This document shows, piece after piece, positions 1 through 8,657 of a DNA stretch of 42,145 nt. The notes under the pieces were generated by a model. The model did no database searches. It saw only the letters and a program-made list of their open reading frames with translations, and was not told the origin of the DNA. The stretch is from JBDKVA01 sp039679375 (GTDB lineage Bacteria; Bacillota; Clostridia; Acetivibrionales; DTU013). The stretch's first letter is position 1. Each line of letters starts with the position of its first letter. Both the position numbers and the translations under genes were made by a program. Location: assembly GCA_039679375.1 (NCBI GenBank), contig JBDKVA010000148.1, forward strand, positions 1 through 42,145. The letters are read 5' to 3'.

Positions 1-79
1 TCACAGTATAGTTAAATACTATTCGGGAAGGCGTAAATTATGCCGGACATGCACTCCGGGAATCTGATCCAATGCTCCT

Positions 80-1582
80 CTAGCCCGATGTCTCGCTATC
101 CTTCAGAATTACGTCATGAGCCCCGCCTTCGATGATACTGGTTGAGGAAACCAGCGTCAATCTGGCTTTACTGTGGAGCTCTTCAAGGTTAATTGCGCCG
201 CAGGTGCACATCGTCGCCTTGAGCTTGCTCAGGGTCGTCTCAAGGTTGTCCTTGAGCTTGCCGGCATATGGCACATAGGAGTCAACGCCTTCTTCAAAAT
301 CCATTTTCTGCTTTCCCCCCAGGTCATACCTCTGCCAGTTGCGGGCTCTGTTTGAGCCTTCTCCCCAATACTCCTTGACGTAGTTGTTTCCGATCTTGAG
401 TTTCCTTGTCGGACTTTCATCAAATCTGGCAAAGTACCTGCCAAGCATGATAAAGTTGGCGCCCATGGCAAGTGCGAGCGTCATGTGGTAGTCATGCACA
501 ATTCCGCCGTCCGAGCAGATGGGTATATATACGCCTGTTTTTTCATAATACTCGTCCCTTGCTTTTGCTACCTCGATAACCGCTGTTGCCTGCCCGCGTC
601 CGATACCCTTTTGTTCCCTGGTGATGCAGATCGAGCCTCCGCCGACTCCGACCTTAACAAAATCCGCTCCGGCATTGACAAGGTATAAAAAGCCCTTCTC
701 ATCGACTATATTGCCGCCGCCGACTTTTACTTCACCCTTGTATTTATTCTTGATCCATTCGATCGTATCCTTCTGATATTCCGTATAGCCGTCGGACGAG
801 TCCACACAAAGGATGTCCGCGCCTGCATCAACAAGGGCAGGGACCCTTTCGGCGTAATCTCTCGTATTGATTCCGGCTCCGGTCATGAGACGCTTATTTG
901 AATCGAGTAATTCCGTCGGATTTTCCTTATGACTGTCGTAATCCTTTCTGAAAACCATATAAGCGAGATTCTGTTTCTTATCGATGATTGGTAGGCAGTT
1001 CAGCTTATGATCCCAGATCATGTCATTCGCTTCCTTCAGCGAAATGCCCTCTTCGGCATAAATCAGCGACTGGAATGGCGTCATGAACTCCTTGATTTTC
1101 CTGTCGAGCGGCGTCCTGCTGACCCTGTAATCCCTGCTGGTGACTATCCCAAGAAGCTTTCCGGCGGGAGAGCCGTCCTCCGTGATTGCTATCGTGGAGT
1201 GACCTGTCCTTTCCTTTAAGGCTATAACATCACCTAAAGTGTCTTCCGGCTTGAGATTTGAATCGCTGACAACAAAGCCAGCCTTATATTTCTTTACTTT
1301 GCGGACCATTTCCGCCTGCTGCTCGATGGACTGCGATCCATAGATAAAAGAAAGGCCTCCGCACCTTGCCAGCTCGATCGCCATTTTTGAATCCGAAACA
1401 GCCTGCATAATTGCAGAAACGAGCGGTATATTGATGTTTATGGAAGCCTTTTCGCCTTTGTTGAACTTGACAATCGGGGTCCTGAGGTTAATGTTTTGGG
1501 GTGCGCAGTCCTTCGTCGTCAGGTTGGGCAGAAGCAGATATTCGCTGAAGGTCCTGGATGGTTCATTGTAATAAAACGCCAT
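80..1582 (-). CDS. guaB: IMP dehydrogenase
   Basis: Oxidises IMP to XMP with NAD+, the committed step of GMP synthesis, in the cytosol. From the chosen start the protein is 500 residues. A (beta/alpha)8 barrel is interrupted by a CBS-pair region (about residues 95-215). The catalytic loop reads GGGSICITRE with the nucleophilic Cys at about 319, followed by GIGRGQ, and the barrel phosphate-binding motif is SDGGI (357-361). The open frame extends upstream to 1693, but the ATG at 1582 is preferred: it follows AGGAGGT with an 8-nt gap and begins MAFYYNEPSR. The upstream extension overlaps the promoter and a leader hairpin. The gene is preceded on the same strand by the glycyl-radical operon but has its own consensus promoter. 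Flap and loop wording differ from the E. coli type and fit a roughly 500-residue subclass I associate with Clostridia. Function is very likely. Confidence 0.95.
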   Translation of the reverse strand: MAFYYNEPSRTFSEYLLLPNLTTKDCAPQNINLRTPIVKFNKGEKASININIPLVSAIMQAVSDSKMAIELARCGGLSFIYGSQSIEQQAEMVRKVKKYKAGFVVSDSNLKPEDTLGDVIALKERTGHSTIAITEDGSPAGKLLGIVTSRDYRVSRTPLDRKIKEFMTPFQSLIYAEEGISLKEANDMIWDHKLNCLPIIDKKQNLAYMVFRKDYDSHKENPTELLDSNKRLMTGAGINTRDYAERVPALVDAGADILCVDSSDGYTEYQKDTIEWIKNKYKGEVKVGGGNIVDEKGFLYLVNAGADFVKVGVGGGSICITREQKGIGRGQATAVIEVAKARDEYYEKTGVYIPICSDGGIVHDYHMTLALAMGANFIMLGRYFARFDESPTRKLKIGNNYVKEYWGEGSNRARNWQRYDLGGKQKMDFEEGVDSYVPYAGKLKDNLETTLSKLKATMCTCGAINLEELHSKARLTLVSSTSIIEGGAHDVILKDSETSG

Positions 1583-1613
1583 GAAATCATACCTCCTATT
1601 CTTGGCTGCACTA

Positions 1614-1652
1614 ATTGAATGAAATTTTCTTAAGAAAATCAGTTCATTCAAT
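1614..1652 (-). promoter_or_regulatory. Hairpin in the guaB leader
   Basis: Arms 1614-1622 and 1644-1652 are perfect 9-bp complements. They enclose a second perfect palindrome at 1624-1639. The element lies between the predicted transcription start (about 1685) and the ribosome binding site (about 1591-1597). No T-run follows on the minus strand, so it is not an obvious terminator. It could stabilise the mRNA or bind a protein. It does not look like a purine riboswitch. Confidence 0.5.
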
Positions 1653-1691
1653 ATATATAGATTGGTTGCGTCCTTAAAAATATTAGATAAC

Positions 1692-1720
1692 ATTATACAT
1701 AAGAACCCAACCTACGTCAA
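1692..1720 (-). promoter_or_regulatory. sigma-A type promoter of guaB
   Basis: On the minus strand TTGACG (1715-1720) and TATAAT (1692-1697) are separated by exactly 17 bp. Transcription would start near 1685, giving a leader of about 100 nt before the ATG at 1582. This separates guaB from the catabolic operon upstream, although no clear terminator was found after the last gene of that operon. Confidence 0.8.
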
Positions 1721-1800
1721 GGAATAGAAATCATGCCGTGAAACGTGAAGAAAAATGAAAAATAATTCAACGACTTCTGATAGAATGTATTCTTTTTGCA

Positions 1801-3615
1801 TCACAAATACAGATTGGCATAATAAATCGCACCGACTGCCTGGGCGAACTGGGCGACGGTGTACTTTTTGTTATCCGTAAGCTGTTTCATAAGCTCCGTA
1901 TTAGCCATTTCACCGTCGGCAACCGACATATTCATATCCGGTGCGATACGCCGGGCGCCTTCCTTCATTAAATCAAAACAGCTTTGTTTTTTAACAAGTC
2001 TTCCAAAAAGCACACGGTTTTTCACTTTGGGATGCAGTATATTCTCTGTTTCTTCCCAGGTTACGGCTAAATATTCGCCGATTTCCCTGAATATTCGCCT
2101 GCAGGTCTCACAGTCTTCATTTTCAGCCAGATCCATAATGTATTCCAGGAATGGCTTTCTTAGATCCACCGGCTCAGTATTAAGATATAAGCCTTCTTTT
2201 CCGCCCATACATGTCTCTATAATAAACCCTTTTTTAAATAATTGCTCATACAAATCCTTTCTTGACTCTTTGAAATATTTTACTGCCAGACGAAATACGC
2301 CGCTCTGGCTTGTATATTTCTGAAGTGTTCCGGCAAGACCGGTATTGAAATTATTGATGCTTCTGATGTCATCCGCCGCAAATTCCCTTTCAGGATTACT
2401 GCCAAGATCGATAATATAATTATATACTTCAAGCGGGATCTCAGGTATATCGCCATTATCGTCCACCCATCCTGTCCCTAATTCAGTCCCCAGCGTATGC
2501 GCAAAAACACCGGCCTTCACTTCCCCGGCATTTGCCGAAGCAGCCATTTCGACCGCCGCGGTAAACGCCGCCATAGGTCCGTCATTTATAATCTTTACTG
2601 CGCCGTTTGGCTTGCAGTATTTAAGCAAAAGTGAATCCAGGCTGGTTAGCTTTTTAAATTCCTTTTCATAGTCGATCTCCTTGTTATCCCTGATGCCTCT
2701 TGTCTTATATACTTCACCGCCGACGATCTTATCCTGAACGACAACATCGGGGAAGCACAGGCCTATTCCGTCAAATGGCTGCATATCATTGCATAATAAT
2801 TCTTCTATACACTCAACGGCAATGAGGATGTCTTCATTATCAGCCTCTTTGCTCATTGCTTTTTCCAATGCATTTACAATCCTCACAGGCTTTTCTCTCT
2901 TATAATTATCAAAGGCAATTTTTGCTCTTACCAGCCTTACTAATATCCTGATCGGCTCAATAAGCTGCTCTATCTTTGTAAACTTTGCCGGGAACCAGTC
3001 GTATTCCTTAAAGCAATTAATCCTCCCATTTACGGCAATTGCTATCTTAATATCCGTTCCTCCGACGTCCATACCGCATATGGTTTTGCCCGCAAGCCCC
3101 TTCGCCGCTTTTTTAAATACTTCCAATGCCGGTACGTTAACCTTTTCATTTTCTTGCATGCATTTTCCCAGCTGCCTGACATCCTTTATTTCAAAAGAAA
3201 ATGAGCTGCCGCAAAGATTCTCGGCCATTCTGTCAATGACGTTTATACATCTTCCGTAACCTTTTCTCTTCGCTTTCTCGCTGTTTATGCAAAAAACCTC
3301 GTCCAGAGTTTTTACCAGCTGCATGAGGTACTCATCGGCGGTATCTATATATAATGTCATTTTTTTGCCGCCCAGTGTTGAAAGGATATTGTATATTCTT
3401 GCGTAAAAATAGCGCTTTATAAATTTGGTCTCCTGTATGCTTGTTCCTTCCAAATCCGGTAATCTGATCGTATAGTCTTTTATTTCGCCTTTTTTTACAA
3501 GCTCCAGAACACAGATAACATCCTTTGTTTGGGAAGCCTTATCAAATGCTTTTCTGACCTCGGTGATATAAACACACTCTCCTGTTTTTGACCTTTTGAT
3601 AAATTCTGAAATCAT
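1801..3615 (-). CDS. ROK-like ASKHA-fold ATPase/kinase, last gene of glycyl-radical operon
   Basis: A 604-residue protein. The C-terminal two thirds carry ASKHA signatures: phosphate-1 motif GMDVGGTDIK (181-190), IINDGPMAAF (342-351), which resembles a phosphate-2/catalytic Asp region, and LGTELGTGWV (about 374-383), which resembles the glucose/ROK-kinase glycine-rich segment. The first roughly 180 residues form an extension I do not recognise, and the protein is about twice the size of an ordinary ROK sugar kinase. Its start codon overlaps the activase stop (ATGA at 3612-3615), so the two are probably translationally coupled. From context it could phosphorylate a pathway intermediate, or act as an ATP-dependent activator like other ASKHA proteins beside radical or corrinoid enzymes. 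The fold is well supported; the role is open. Confidence 0.75.
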   Translation of the reverse strand: MISEFIKRSKTGECVYITEVRKAFDKASQTKDVICVLELVKKGEIKDYTIRLPDLEGTSIQETKFIKRYFYARIYNILSTLGGKKMTLYIDTADEYLMQLVKTLDEVFCINSEKAKRKGYGRCINVIDRMAENLCGSSFSFEIKDVRQLGKCMQENEKVNVPALEVFKKAAKGLAGKTICGMDVGGTDIKIAIAVNGRINCFKEYDWFPAKFTKIEQLIEPIRILVRLVRAKIAFDNYKREKPVRIVNALEKAMSKEADNEDILIAVECIEELLCNDMQPFDGIGLCFPDVVVQDKIVGGEVYKTRGIRDNKEIDYEKEFKKLTSLDSLLLKYCKPNGAVKIINDGPMAAFTAAVEMAASANAGEVKAGVFAHTLGTELGTGWVDDNGDIPEIPLEVYNYIIDLGSNPEREFAADDIRSINNFNTGLAGTLQKYTSQSGVFRLAVKYFKESRKDLYEQLFKKGFIIETCMGGKEGLYLNTEPVDLRKPFLEYIMDLAENEDCETCRRIFREIGEYLAVTWEETENILHPKVKNRVLFGRLVKKQSCFDLMKEGARRIAPDMNMSVADGEMANTELMKQLTDNKKYTVAQFAQAVGAIYYANLYL

Positions 3616-4529
3616 CGAAAAACACCTCCCGATAAAACCTTTTTAACTCCACTTTTTTTAAGAATATCAATAAAGCTTTCCATTTCAGCCTTCGGATAAG
3701 GTTTTGTACCTGATTTGACTGGATAATCAAAATCAAAAACCGCATATTTATTTTCTGCCAGCGGATTAAAGTTGATCAATTCTACAGGAATATCCGCATT
3801 TACTTTGGAAACAAATCCGCCGATGTTATACAGGTTTTGATCATCCGCCGTAAACCCCGGGATAAGAGGGATCCTCACGATTATGCTTGCGCCTGCCTTT
3901 ACAAGCGCTTTGAAATTGTTTAGTATTTTTTCGTTCGGAACGCCTATTACTAAACGATGCTTTTCACAATTAAAGATTTTTATATCCGTATAAAAAGTAT
4001 CCACAACCTCTGTGAATTTCAGAAGTACTTTTTCATCTGTGTAAAGGCATGTTTCCATAGCGGTATTAATACCGTGCTTTTTACATTCCCGCAATATCTC
4101 CAAACTAAATTCCGGGTTGGCAGTGGGTTCGCCTCCGGATAATGTTATTCCTCCATTTGTAACATCATAAAAACTTTTATCCGCCAAAAGCTCTTCTATT
4201 ACCTGCCGAACACTCATGCTGCGGGCATCGAACTTTAAAGCCAGCGCAGGGCATGCATCCACGCATTTGCCGCAAAGATCACACCTTTTCCTATCAACGG
4301 AAATGCCTTTTTCATTCATTGTCAAAGCCTTCTGCGGGCAAACTCCCATGCAAATTCCACATTTTATGCATTTATTGGAAAAGTGCCACAGCGCTATATT
4401 TTTATTTTTACCTTCAGGGTTCTGGCACCATGGACAGTTCAGAGGGCAGCCCTTAATAAACAGCGTGCTCCTGATGCCCCCGCCGTCATGAATGGCAAAC
4501 CGGTTGATATCAAATATATTCCCGTTCAT
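3612..4529 (-). CDS. Glycyl-radical enzyme activating protein (radical SAM)
   Basis: A 305-residue activase that would use S-adenosylmethionine and a [4Fe-4S] cluster to place the radical on the glycine of the enzyme encoded just upstream. The radical-SAM motif CxxxCxxC is at C28, C32 and C35 (CPLNCPWC). Next comes a ferredoxin-like insert with two four-cysteine sets (C54/57/60/64 and C83/86/89/93), as in the activases of dehydratase and decarboxylase type glycyl radical enzymes; pyruvate formate-lyase activase lacks this insert. A GGEP motif (SGGEPTANPEF) follows. Its ATG overlaps the stop of the glycyl radical enzyme by ATGA (4526-4529), and its stop overlaps the start of the ROK-like gene in the same way. 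This is strong evidence that the three products act together. Confidence 0.95.
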   Translation of the reverse strand: MNGNIFDINRFAIHDGGGIRSTLFIKGCPLNCPWCQNPEGKNKNIALWHFSNKCIKCGICMGVCPQKALTMNEKGISVDRKRCDLCGKCVDACPALALKFDARSMSVRQVIEELLADKSFYDVTNGGITLSGGEPTANPEFSLEILRECKKHGINTAMETCLYTDEKVLLKFTEVVDTFYTDIKIFNCEKHRLVIGVPNEKILNNFKALVKAGASIIVRIPLIPGFTADDQNLYNIGGFVSKVNADIPVELINFNPLAENKYAVFDFDYPVKSGTKPYPKAEMESFIDILKKSGVKKVLSGGVFR

Positions 4530-6907
4530 AGGCCGGAACCGTCATAGCTTGTTCTGGCTATGATCTCATCCTGCAAATCTCCCGCAAGCTCAGTAAAGTA
4601 AGCTGTATACCCCGCAACACGTATTGTCAGGTTACGATATGCCTCCGGATGCTTTTTGGCTTCTAGTAAATCCTTTTTTGTGACTACATTAAACTGTACA
4701 TGGATTATTTTTAATGCTACAAACGTTTTGAGAAGCCCGGAAAACTTATTAAAGCCTTCTTCCGTTTCGAAGATTTTAGGTGAAAATTTCATATTCAGGA
4801 GAGTACCGTTGCTTCCCAGCATGGAATCAACGCGTGATACGGATTTCAATAATGCTGTCGGACCTTTCATATCCCTTCCGTATACCGCCGACATGCCTCC
4901 GTCTGCCAAAGGCTGTCTTGCTTTTCTTCCGTCAGGGGTCGCCGCCACATTTTGCCCCATGGGCACGTGGGCGGAAACCGTGTATAATCCGGCGTGGTAT
5001 ATTCCTCCCCGCACATTTTTATATTTTCCTAATTTTTTTGCAAATATTTCTATCCATTTATGAGCAATTTCGTCCACCCATTCAACATCATTTCCATATT
5101 TGGGCGCATGGTTCAGCAGGGTAAGCCTTAAGGGCTCCTCATTTTCGAAATTATTCAGCAAGGCTTGATAAAGCCTGTTTCTATCCATCTTTTTTTCCTT
5201 ATAGACCAGCAGCTTTAATGCCGATAATGAATCCGCGATATTCGCAGCCTGGATTGCCTGTATACCTGAAAGATTGTTGCAGGCTCCTCCCGCAGTCACA
5301 TCCGTTCCTTTTAAAATGCAATCGTCTATTACACTGGAAAGAAAGGGGGATGGTAAAATATCGGCATGCATCTTTTCAACGGCTTCACAGCATTTAATCA
5401 TCCTGCCGGTGAAATAATCGATTTGCTTCTCATAAGCGTACTCAAGGTCTTCATAGGTTTCAAAATCCCTGAGTGTTCCTGTTTCAACACCCATCTGCTT
5501 TCCTGTAAGCATGCATTTGCCGTTATTGAGCGCAAGCTCCAGAACCTTGACCATGTTAAACATAGCTGCGTCGCTCCAGCCTAAAGTGTTGCCATGTGTG
5601 GTTAATTCCACGCAGCCGACAATAGCATAGTTTACCGCATCCTCAGAACGGATTCCCTTATTCTTTAGCGCAGGGATGACTGCCTCGTCGTTAAATATCT
5701 GCGGCATACCGCTACCTTTGCCGATAACCTTTGCACAGCGTTTAAGCAGGCTATCAGGCGAATTTTTAAAAAGTCTTGCCGATAGGTTGGGCTGGGGCAG
5801 TCCGATATGCTCCTGCGCCTTCAAAAACAGGTAAGACAACTCATTAGATGCATCCTCCCCGTTTTGAGTCTGACCTCCCAATGCAACGTTAAACCCAATA
5901 GGAAAGCCGGCAAAATATTTAGCGCTGTTGGAATTCCTCAGGTAAACGATTTGGTTAAACTTAAGCCAAAGCGCTTCTATGATTTCCAATGCTCTATCCA
6001 GAGTCAGGCTGCCTTCGGTAAAGTCCTTCTTATAATAAGGATATAAATATTGGTCCATACGTCCGGGAGAGAATGAAGATGCATTGGATTCCATATGAAG
6101 TATGACGAATAGAAACCAAACTGATTGCACAGCTTCATAAAAGGTTTCCGGCGGCCGGCGCGAAAGCTTTCTGCAGATGCGTGAAATCTCATCAAGCTCC
6201 GCATTTAACCTCTTATCGTTTTCTTTTGCGGCCATTTCTGCTGCAAGCCCGGCATATCGCTCCATAAATATACAGGCGCTGTCTAAAACAATTTCCAATC
6301 CTTCAAAAAACGTCTGCTTCTCAGGACTGCTCTTTTCCTTTTCGATCCCGACTAAATTTTTCAATCCCGAAGGCCCATATTTGAGCCATTTTTCAGTATT
6401 GGGGCAGATATGCCCCTGTGCATGATCCGTTTGATTGATTTTTACAGCTTTCCCGATGGCGCCCAATTCCTCGCCGATAGCCTGTTGAATTTGATCCTCC
6501 AGCGTTTTGCCTTTCCAGTAGGGTAGTATGGTTTTTCTAAACTCCCCGATATCTTCCGGGTGTACATTGAATTTGTCCTGGATACGCGCCGGGAGGGTTT
6601 CAATCTCTCTATCCACCCACGAGATGCCGGGTTCGGGGAATACAACTCCGGCCCTTACGCCGGCAGTCCGATTGCCGACGATAAGCTCACCCGCGTCGAT
6701 CCGTATTTCTATTTTTTTTAACGATTCCGCAAGGCAAATAGCCCTCTTTAAATTTAGCGGCTTTTCTTCGTTTTGCTTATAGACGTCCGTAATTATCCTG
6801 GCCTGCTCTATAGATAGATACCGCGGCTCATCGAGCATTTTCTCTTTTAGCTTTTTTATCCTTAGTGTAATTCCCAAATCATCTATTTGTTTTATAATTT
6901 CTTCCAA
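4526..6907 (-). CDS. Glycyl radical enzyme, glycerol-dehydratase-like class (substrate unknown)
   Basis: A 793-residue PFL-superfamily protein. The C-terminal glycyl radical motif RVAGY has its Gly at 766. The active-site Cys loop is GCVE (C432, E434) with an Asp 14 residues after the Cys (D446), and a conserved-type His lies in GHI (H166). From memory, these match the catalytic His/Cys/Glu/Asp set of B12-independent glycerol dehydratase in both spacing and near-identical numbering, suggesting radical elimination, probably dehydration. In the HMESNASSFSPGRMDQ segment a Ser stands where glycerol dehydratase has a substrate-contacting His, so the substrate likely differs. The start is probably TTG (6905-6907), 7 nt after AGGGGGT; the next ATG is residue 24. 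Coupled to its activase by ATGA. Lyase rather than dehydratase chemistry remains possible. Confidence 0.93.
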   Translation of the reverse strand: MEEIIKQIDDLGITLRIKKLKEKMLDEPRYLSIEQARIITDVYKQNEEKPLNLKRAICLAESLKKIEIRIDAGELIVGNRTAGVRAGVVFPEPGISWVDREIETLPARIQDKFNVHPEDIGEFRKTILPYWKGKTLEDQIQQAIGEELGAIGKAVKINQTDHAQGHICPNTEKWLKYGPSGLKNLVGIEKEKSSPEKQTFFEGLEIVLDSACIFMERYAGLAAEMAAKENDKRLNAELDEISRICRKLSRRPPETFYEAVQSVWFLFVILHMESNASSFSPGRMDQYLYPYYKKDFTEGSLTLDRALEIIEALWLKFNQIVYLRNSNSAKYFAGFPIGFNVALGGQTQNGEDASNELSYLFLKAQEHIGLPQPNLSARLFKNSPDSLLKRCAKVIGKGSGMPQIFNDEAVIPALKNKGIRSEDAVNYAIVGCVELTTHGNTLGWSDAAMFNMVKVLELALNNGKCMLTGKQMGVETGTLRDFETYEDLEYAYEKQIDYFTGRMIKCCEAVEKMHADILPSPFLSSVIDDCILKGTDVTAGGACNNLSGIQAIQAANIADSLSALKLLVYKEKKMDRNRLYQALLNNFENEEPLRLTLLNHAPKYGNDVEWVDEIAHKWIEIFAKKLGKYKNVRGGIYHAGLYTVSAHVPMGQNVAATPDGRKARQPLADGGMSAVYGRDMKGPTALLKSVSRVDSMLGSNGTLLNMKFSPKIFETEEGFNKFSGLLKTFVALKIIHVQFNVVTKKDLLEAKKHPEAYRNLTIRVAGYTAYFTELAGDLQDEIIARTSYDGSGL

Positions 6908-6931
6908 ACCAATGACCCCCTGAGAACCATA

Positions 6932-7795
6932 TTATTTATAAGCTTCTTCCAGTGCTTTCATCATTACCGCCTTATCAGGTTCCAGGCCTGTCCACATCTT
7001 GATATTTAATGCTGCCTGGTTGATCAGCATGCCGATTCCTGATTGCCATTTGGCCCCGCGTTTATCAGCCTCGCCGAGGAAAGGCGTAAATGCCGGATTC
7101 GGTATGACATCCTGAACAACCAGATCTCTTGTTATGCAATCATATTCAATATTCGGTTTATCGTTAATATTCGGGTAAAGACCGATCGAAGTAGCATTTA
7201 TCAGAATATCCGTATCATCAGGTATGCGGTATTTTCCAATCCAATCGACATAAACAGTTTCCATCTTCAGCTTTTCATTTAGAAGCTTATACAAGCTATC
7301 ACCCAAGTGTCTGTCTTCCGGCCGGTTTACAATAGTGATTTTCCCCGCGCCGGCCAATGCCGTCTCTACGCTGATAGCTCTTGCTGCGCCGCCCGCTCCG
7401 AGAATAACTATATTTTTACCTTTCGGATCAACATTATTGCTCTTTAGAGAAAGCATAAAACCTTTTCCATCCGTATTTTCGCCGAATAGCCTGCCATCAT
7501 GATTTATAATGGTGTTTACCGCACCTATTAATTTTGCGCTCTCAGACAATTCATCCAGATATTTTATTACGTTGATCTTATGTGGTATCGTGCAGTTGAT
7601 TCCCCTCATTTTAAATGCTTTTAACCCGTGTATAGCAGCTTCCAGGTCATCAGGCTCTACATCTATCGTCAGGAACCTCCACCTTTCCAGGCCGAGGCTT
7701 TTAAATGCAGCCTCCTGAATAACAACGCCCGGATTTTCCGCTGCAGGATGGCCGAATACGCCCACAAGATTATCAAGGTAATTTTGTTCTTTCAT
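6932..7795 (-). CDS. Shikimate/quinate dehydrogenase-like oxidoreductase, copy 1
   Basis: A 287-residue AroE/YdiB-fold protein. Family features present: GINCTIPHK (the Lys of the catalytic pair), AVNTII, ENTDGKGF (catalytic Asp), the dinucleotide loop GAGGAARA, and NRPED after beta-2, where an acidic pair hints at NAD rather than NADP. The usual N-terminal substrate clamp (the two Ser in HSxSP) is replaced: the segment reads GHPAAENPGVV. The catalytic Lys-Asp dyad is thus kept, but the residues that hold the shikimate carboxylate are changed. Start follows GGAGGT. It sits 24 bp from the glycyl radical gene and 24 bp from a second paralogue. A biosynthetic aroE is unlikely given this position; it probably oxidises or reduces a hydroaromatic or other hydroxy acid in the same pathway. 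Confidence 0.85.
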   Translation of the reverse strand: MKEQNYLDNLVGVFGHPAAENPGVVIQEAAFKSLGLERWRFLTIDVEPDDLEAAIHGLKAFKMRGINCTIPHKINVIKYLDELSESAKLIGAVNTIINHDGRLFGENTDGKGFMLSLKSNNVDPKGKNIVILGAGGAARAISVETALAGAGKITIVNRPEDRHLGDSLYKLLNEKLKMETVYVDWIGKYRIPDDTDILINATSIGLYPNINDKPNIEYDCITRDLVVQDVIPNPAFTPFLGEADKRGAKWQSGIGMLINQAALNIKMWTGLEPDKAVMMKALEEAYK

Positions 7796-7819
7796 GTATA
7801 AACCTCCATAAAATTTTTG

Positions 7820-8632
7820 TTATGTTTTGTTTAAAATATCCGTTATGACTTTTTCATAAATCTCACGGGGTGCATCCAAACCTGTATACAGTTCAAATTG
7901 CCTGCAGGCCTGATGCATTATCATTCGTGTGCCTGATATAGCAGTGCAGCCGGCTGCCTGCGCTTCTTTCCACAAAGTTGTCGCAACGGGAGTGAATACT
8001 ATATCCATTACTATTGATTTTGGCTTGATGCGATCTCTGGTTAAAATGGTTGCTTCCGATTTAAATCCCACAGAAGTACAGTTGATAAGAATATCATAGT
8101 CCATATCCGCATTGAGATTTTCCAAACCGCCCATATAGGCAACGCCAAAACGCTGCGCCACGCTATTACCCTTATCCTGGTTTCTGTTGTAAACCGCAAT
8201 GGCATCCGTATACCGCTTAAGCCCCCAGATAACAGTCTTTGCAGCACCACCCGCGCCAATCACAACAATCTTCCTGTTTTTAAGGGAAGTCACCTCCAGA
8301 AGAGCAGTAATCGCTCCGTATTCATCCGTGTTATAGCCCTTCAGTCTTTCTCCGTCATTTACAATCGTGTTGACAGCTCCAATATCTTTTGACATTTCAT
8401 CAATATCATCCAGGTATTGAATGACCTCTTCCTTGAAGGGCATCGTAACACCCAGTCCGCGAATACCGAGGTTACGCATTGCATCAACTGCACCTTTTGC
8501 AGACCTGGGTTCAAAGGATACGTAAGTATACGGCAGATTCAGATGCCGAAATGCAGCATTATGCATTTTGACGCCCATACCGCCAATACTCCCCGCAATA
8601 GATCCGCAAAGAATCGGGTTAGACTTTGCCAT
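7820..8632 (-). CDS. Shikimate/quinate dehydrogenase-like oxidoreductase, copy 2
   Basis: A 270-residue paralogue of the neighbouring downstream gene. It shows GVTMPFK (catalytic Lys), AVNTIV, GYNTDEYG (catalytic Asp), GAGGAAKT for dinucleotide binding, and NRNQDK at the cofactor-selectivity loop. The substrate clamp is again non-canonical: GSIAGSIGGMGVKMHNAAF has lost the HSxSP pattern but keeps the HNxxF tail. The two copies differ strongly from each other, so they probably act on different substrates or at different positions of one ring. Start codon preceded by GAGGTGG. Spacings of 24 bp and 25 bp to its neighbours place it in the operon. Alternative: one copy could work as an aminoshikimate-like or general SDHL oxidoreductase. 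Confidence 0.85.
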   Translation of the reverse strand: MAKSNPILCGSIAGSIGGMGVKMHNAAFRHLNLPYTYVSFEPRSAKGAVDAMRNLGIRGLGVTMPFKEEVIQYLDDIDEMSKDIGAVNTIVNDGERLKGYNTDEYGAITALLEVTSLKNRKIVVIGAGGAAKTVIWGLKRYTDAIAVYNRNQDKGNSVAQRFGVAYMGGLENLNADMDYDILINCTSVGFKSEATILTRDRIKPKSIVMDIVFTPVATTLWKEAQAAGCTAISGTRMIMHQACRQFELYTGLDAPREIYEKVITDILNKT

Positions 8633-8657
8633 TTTACCACCTCACAATAAAGCCTCG

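Noticed and set aside
1..79. Terminator of guaB
   Set aside because: A CCGGA/TCCGG 5-bp hairpin is present near 43-59 but has no T-run; evidence is too weak to call.
1583..1800. Guanine/purine riboswitch before guaB
   Set aside because: The leader of about 100 nt shows only a simple A/T hairpin; no three-way junction with the conserved purine-aptamer loops was seen.
1721..1800. Terminator after the glycyl-radical operon
   Set aside because: No G+C-rich stem followed by T residues on the minus strand was found, so read-through towards guaB cannot be excluded.
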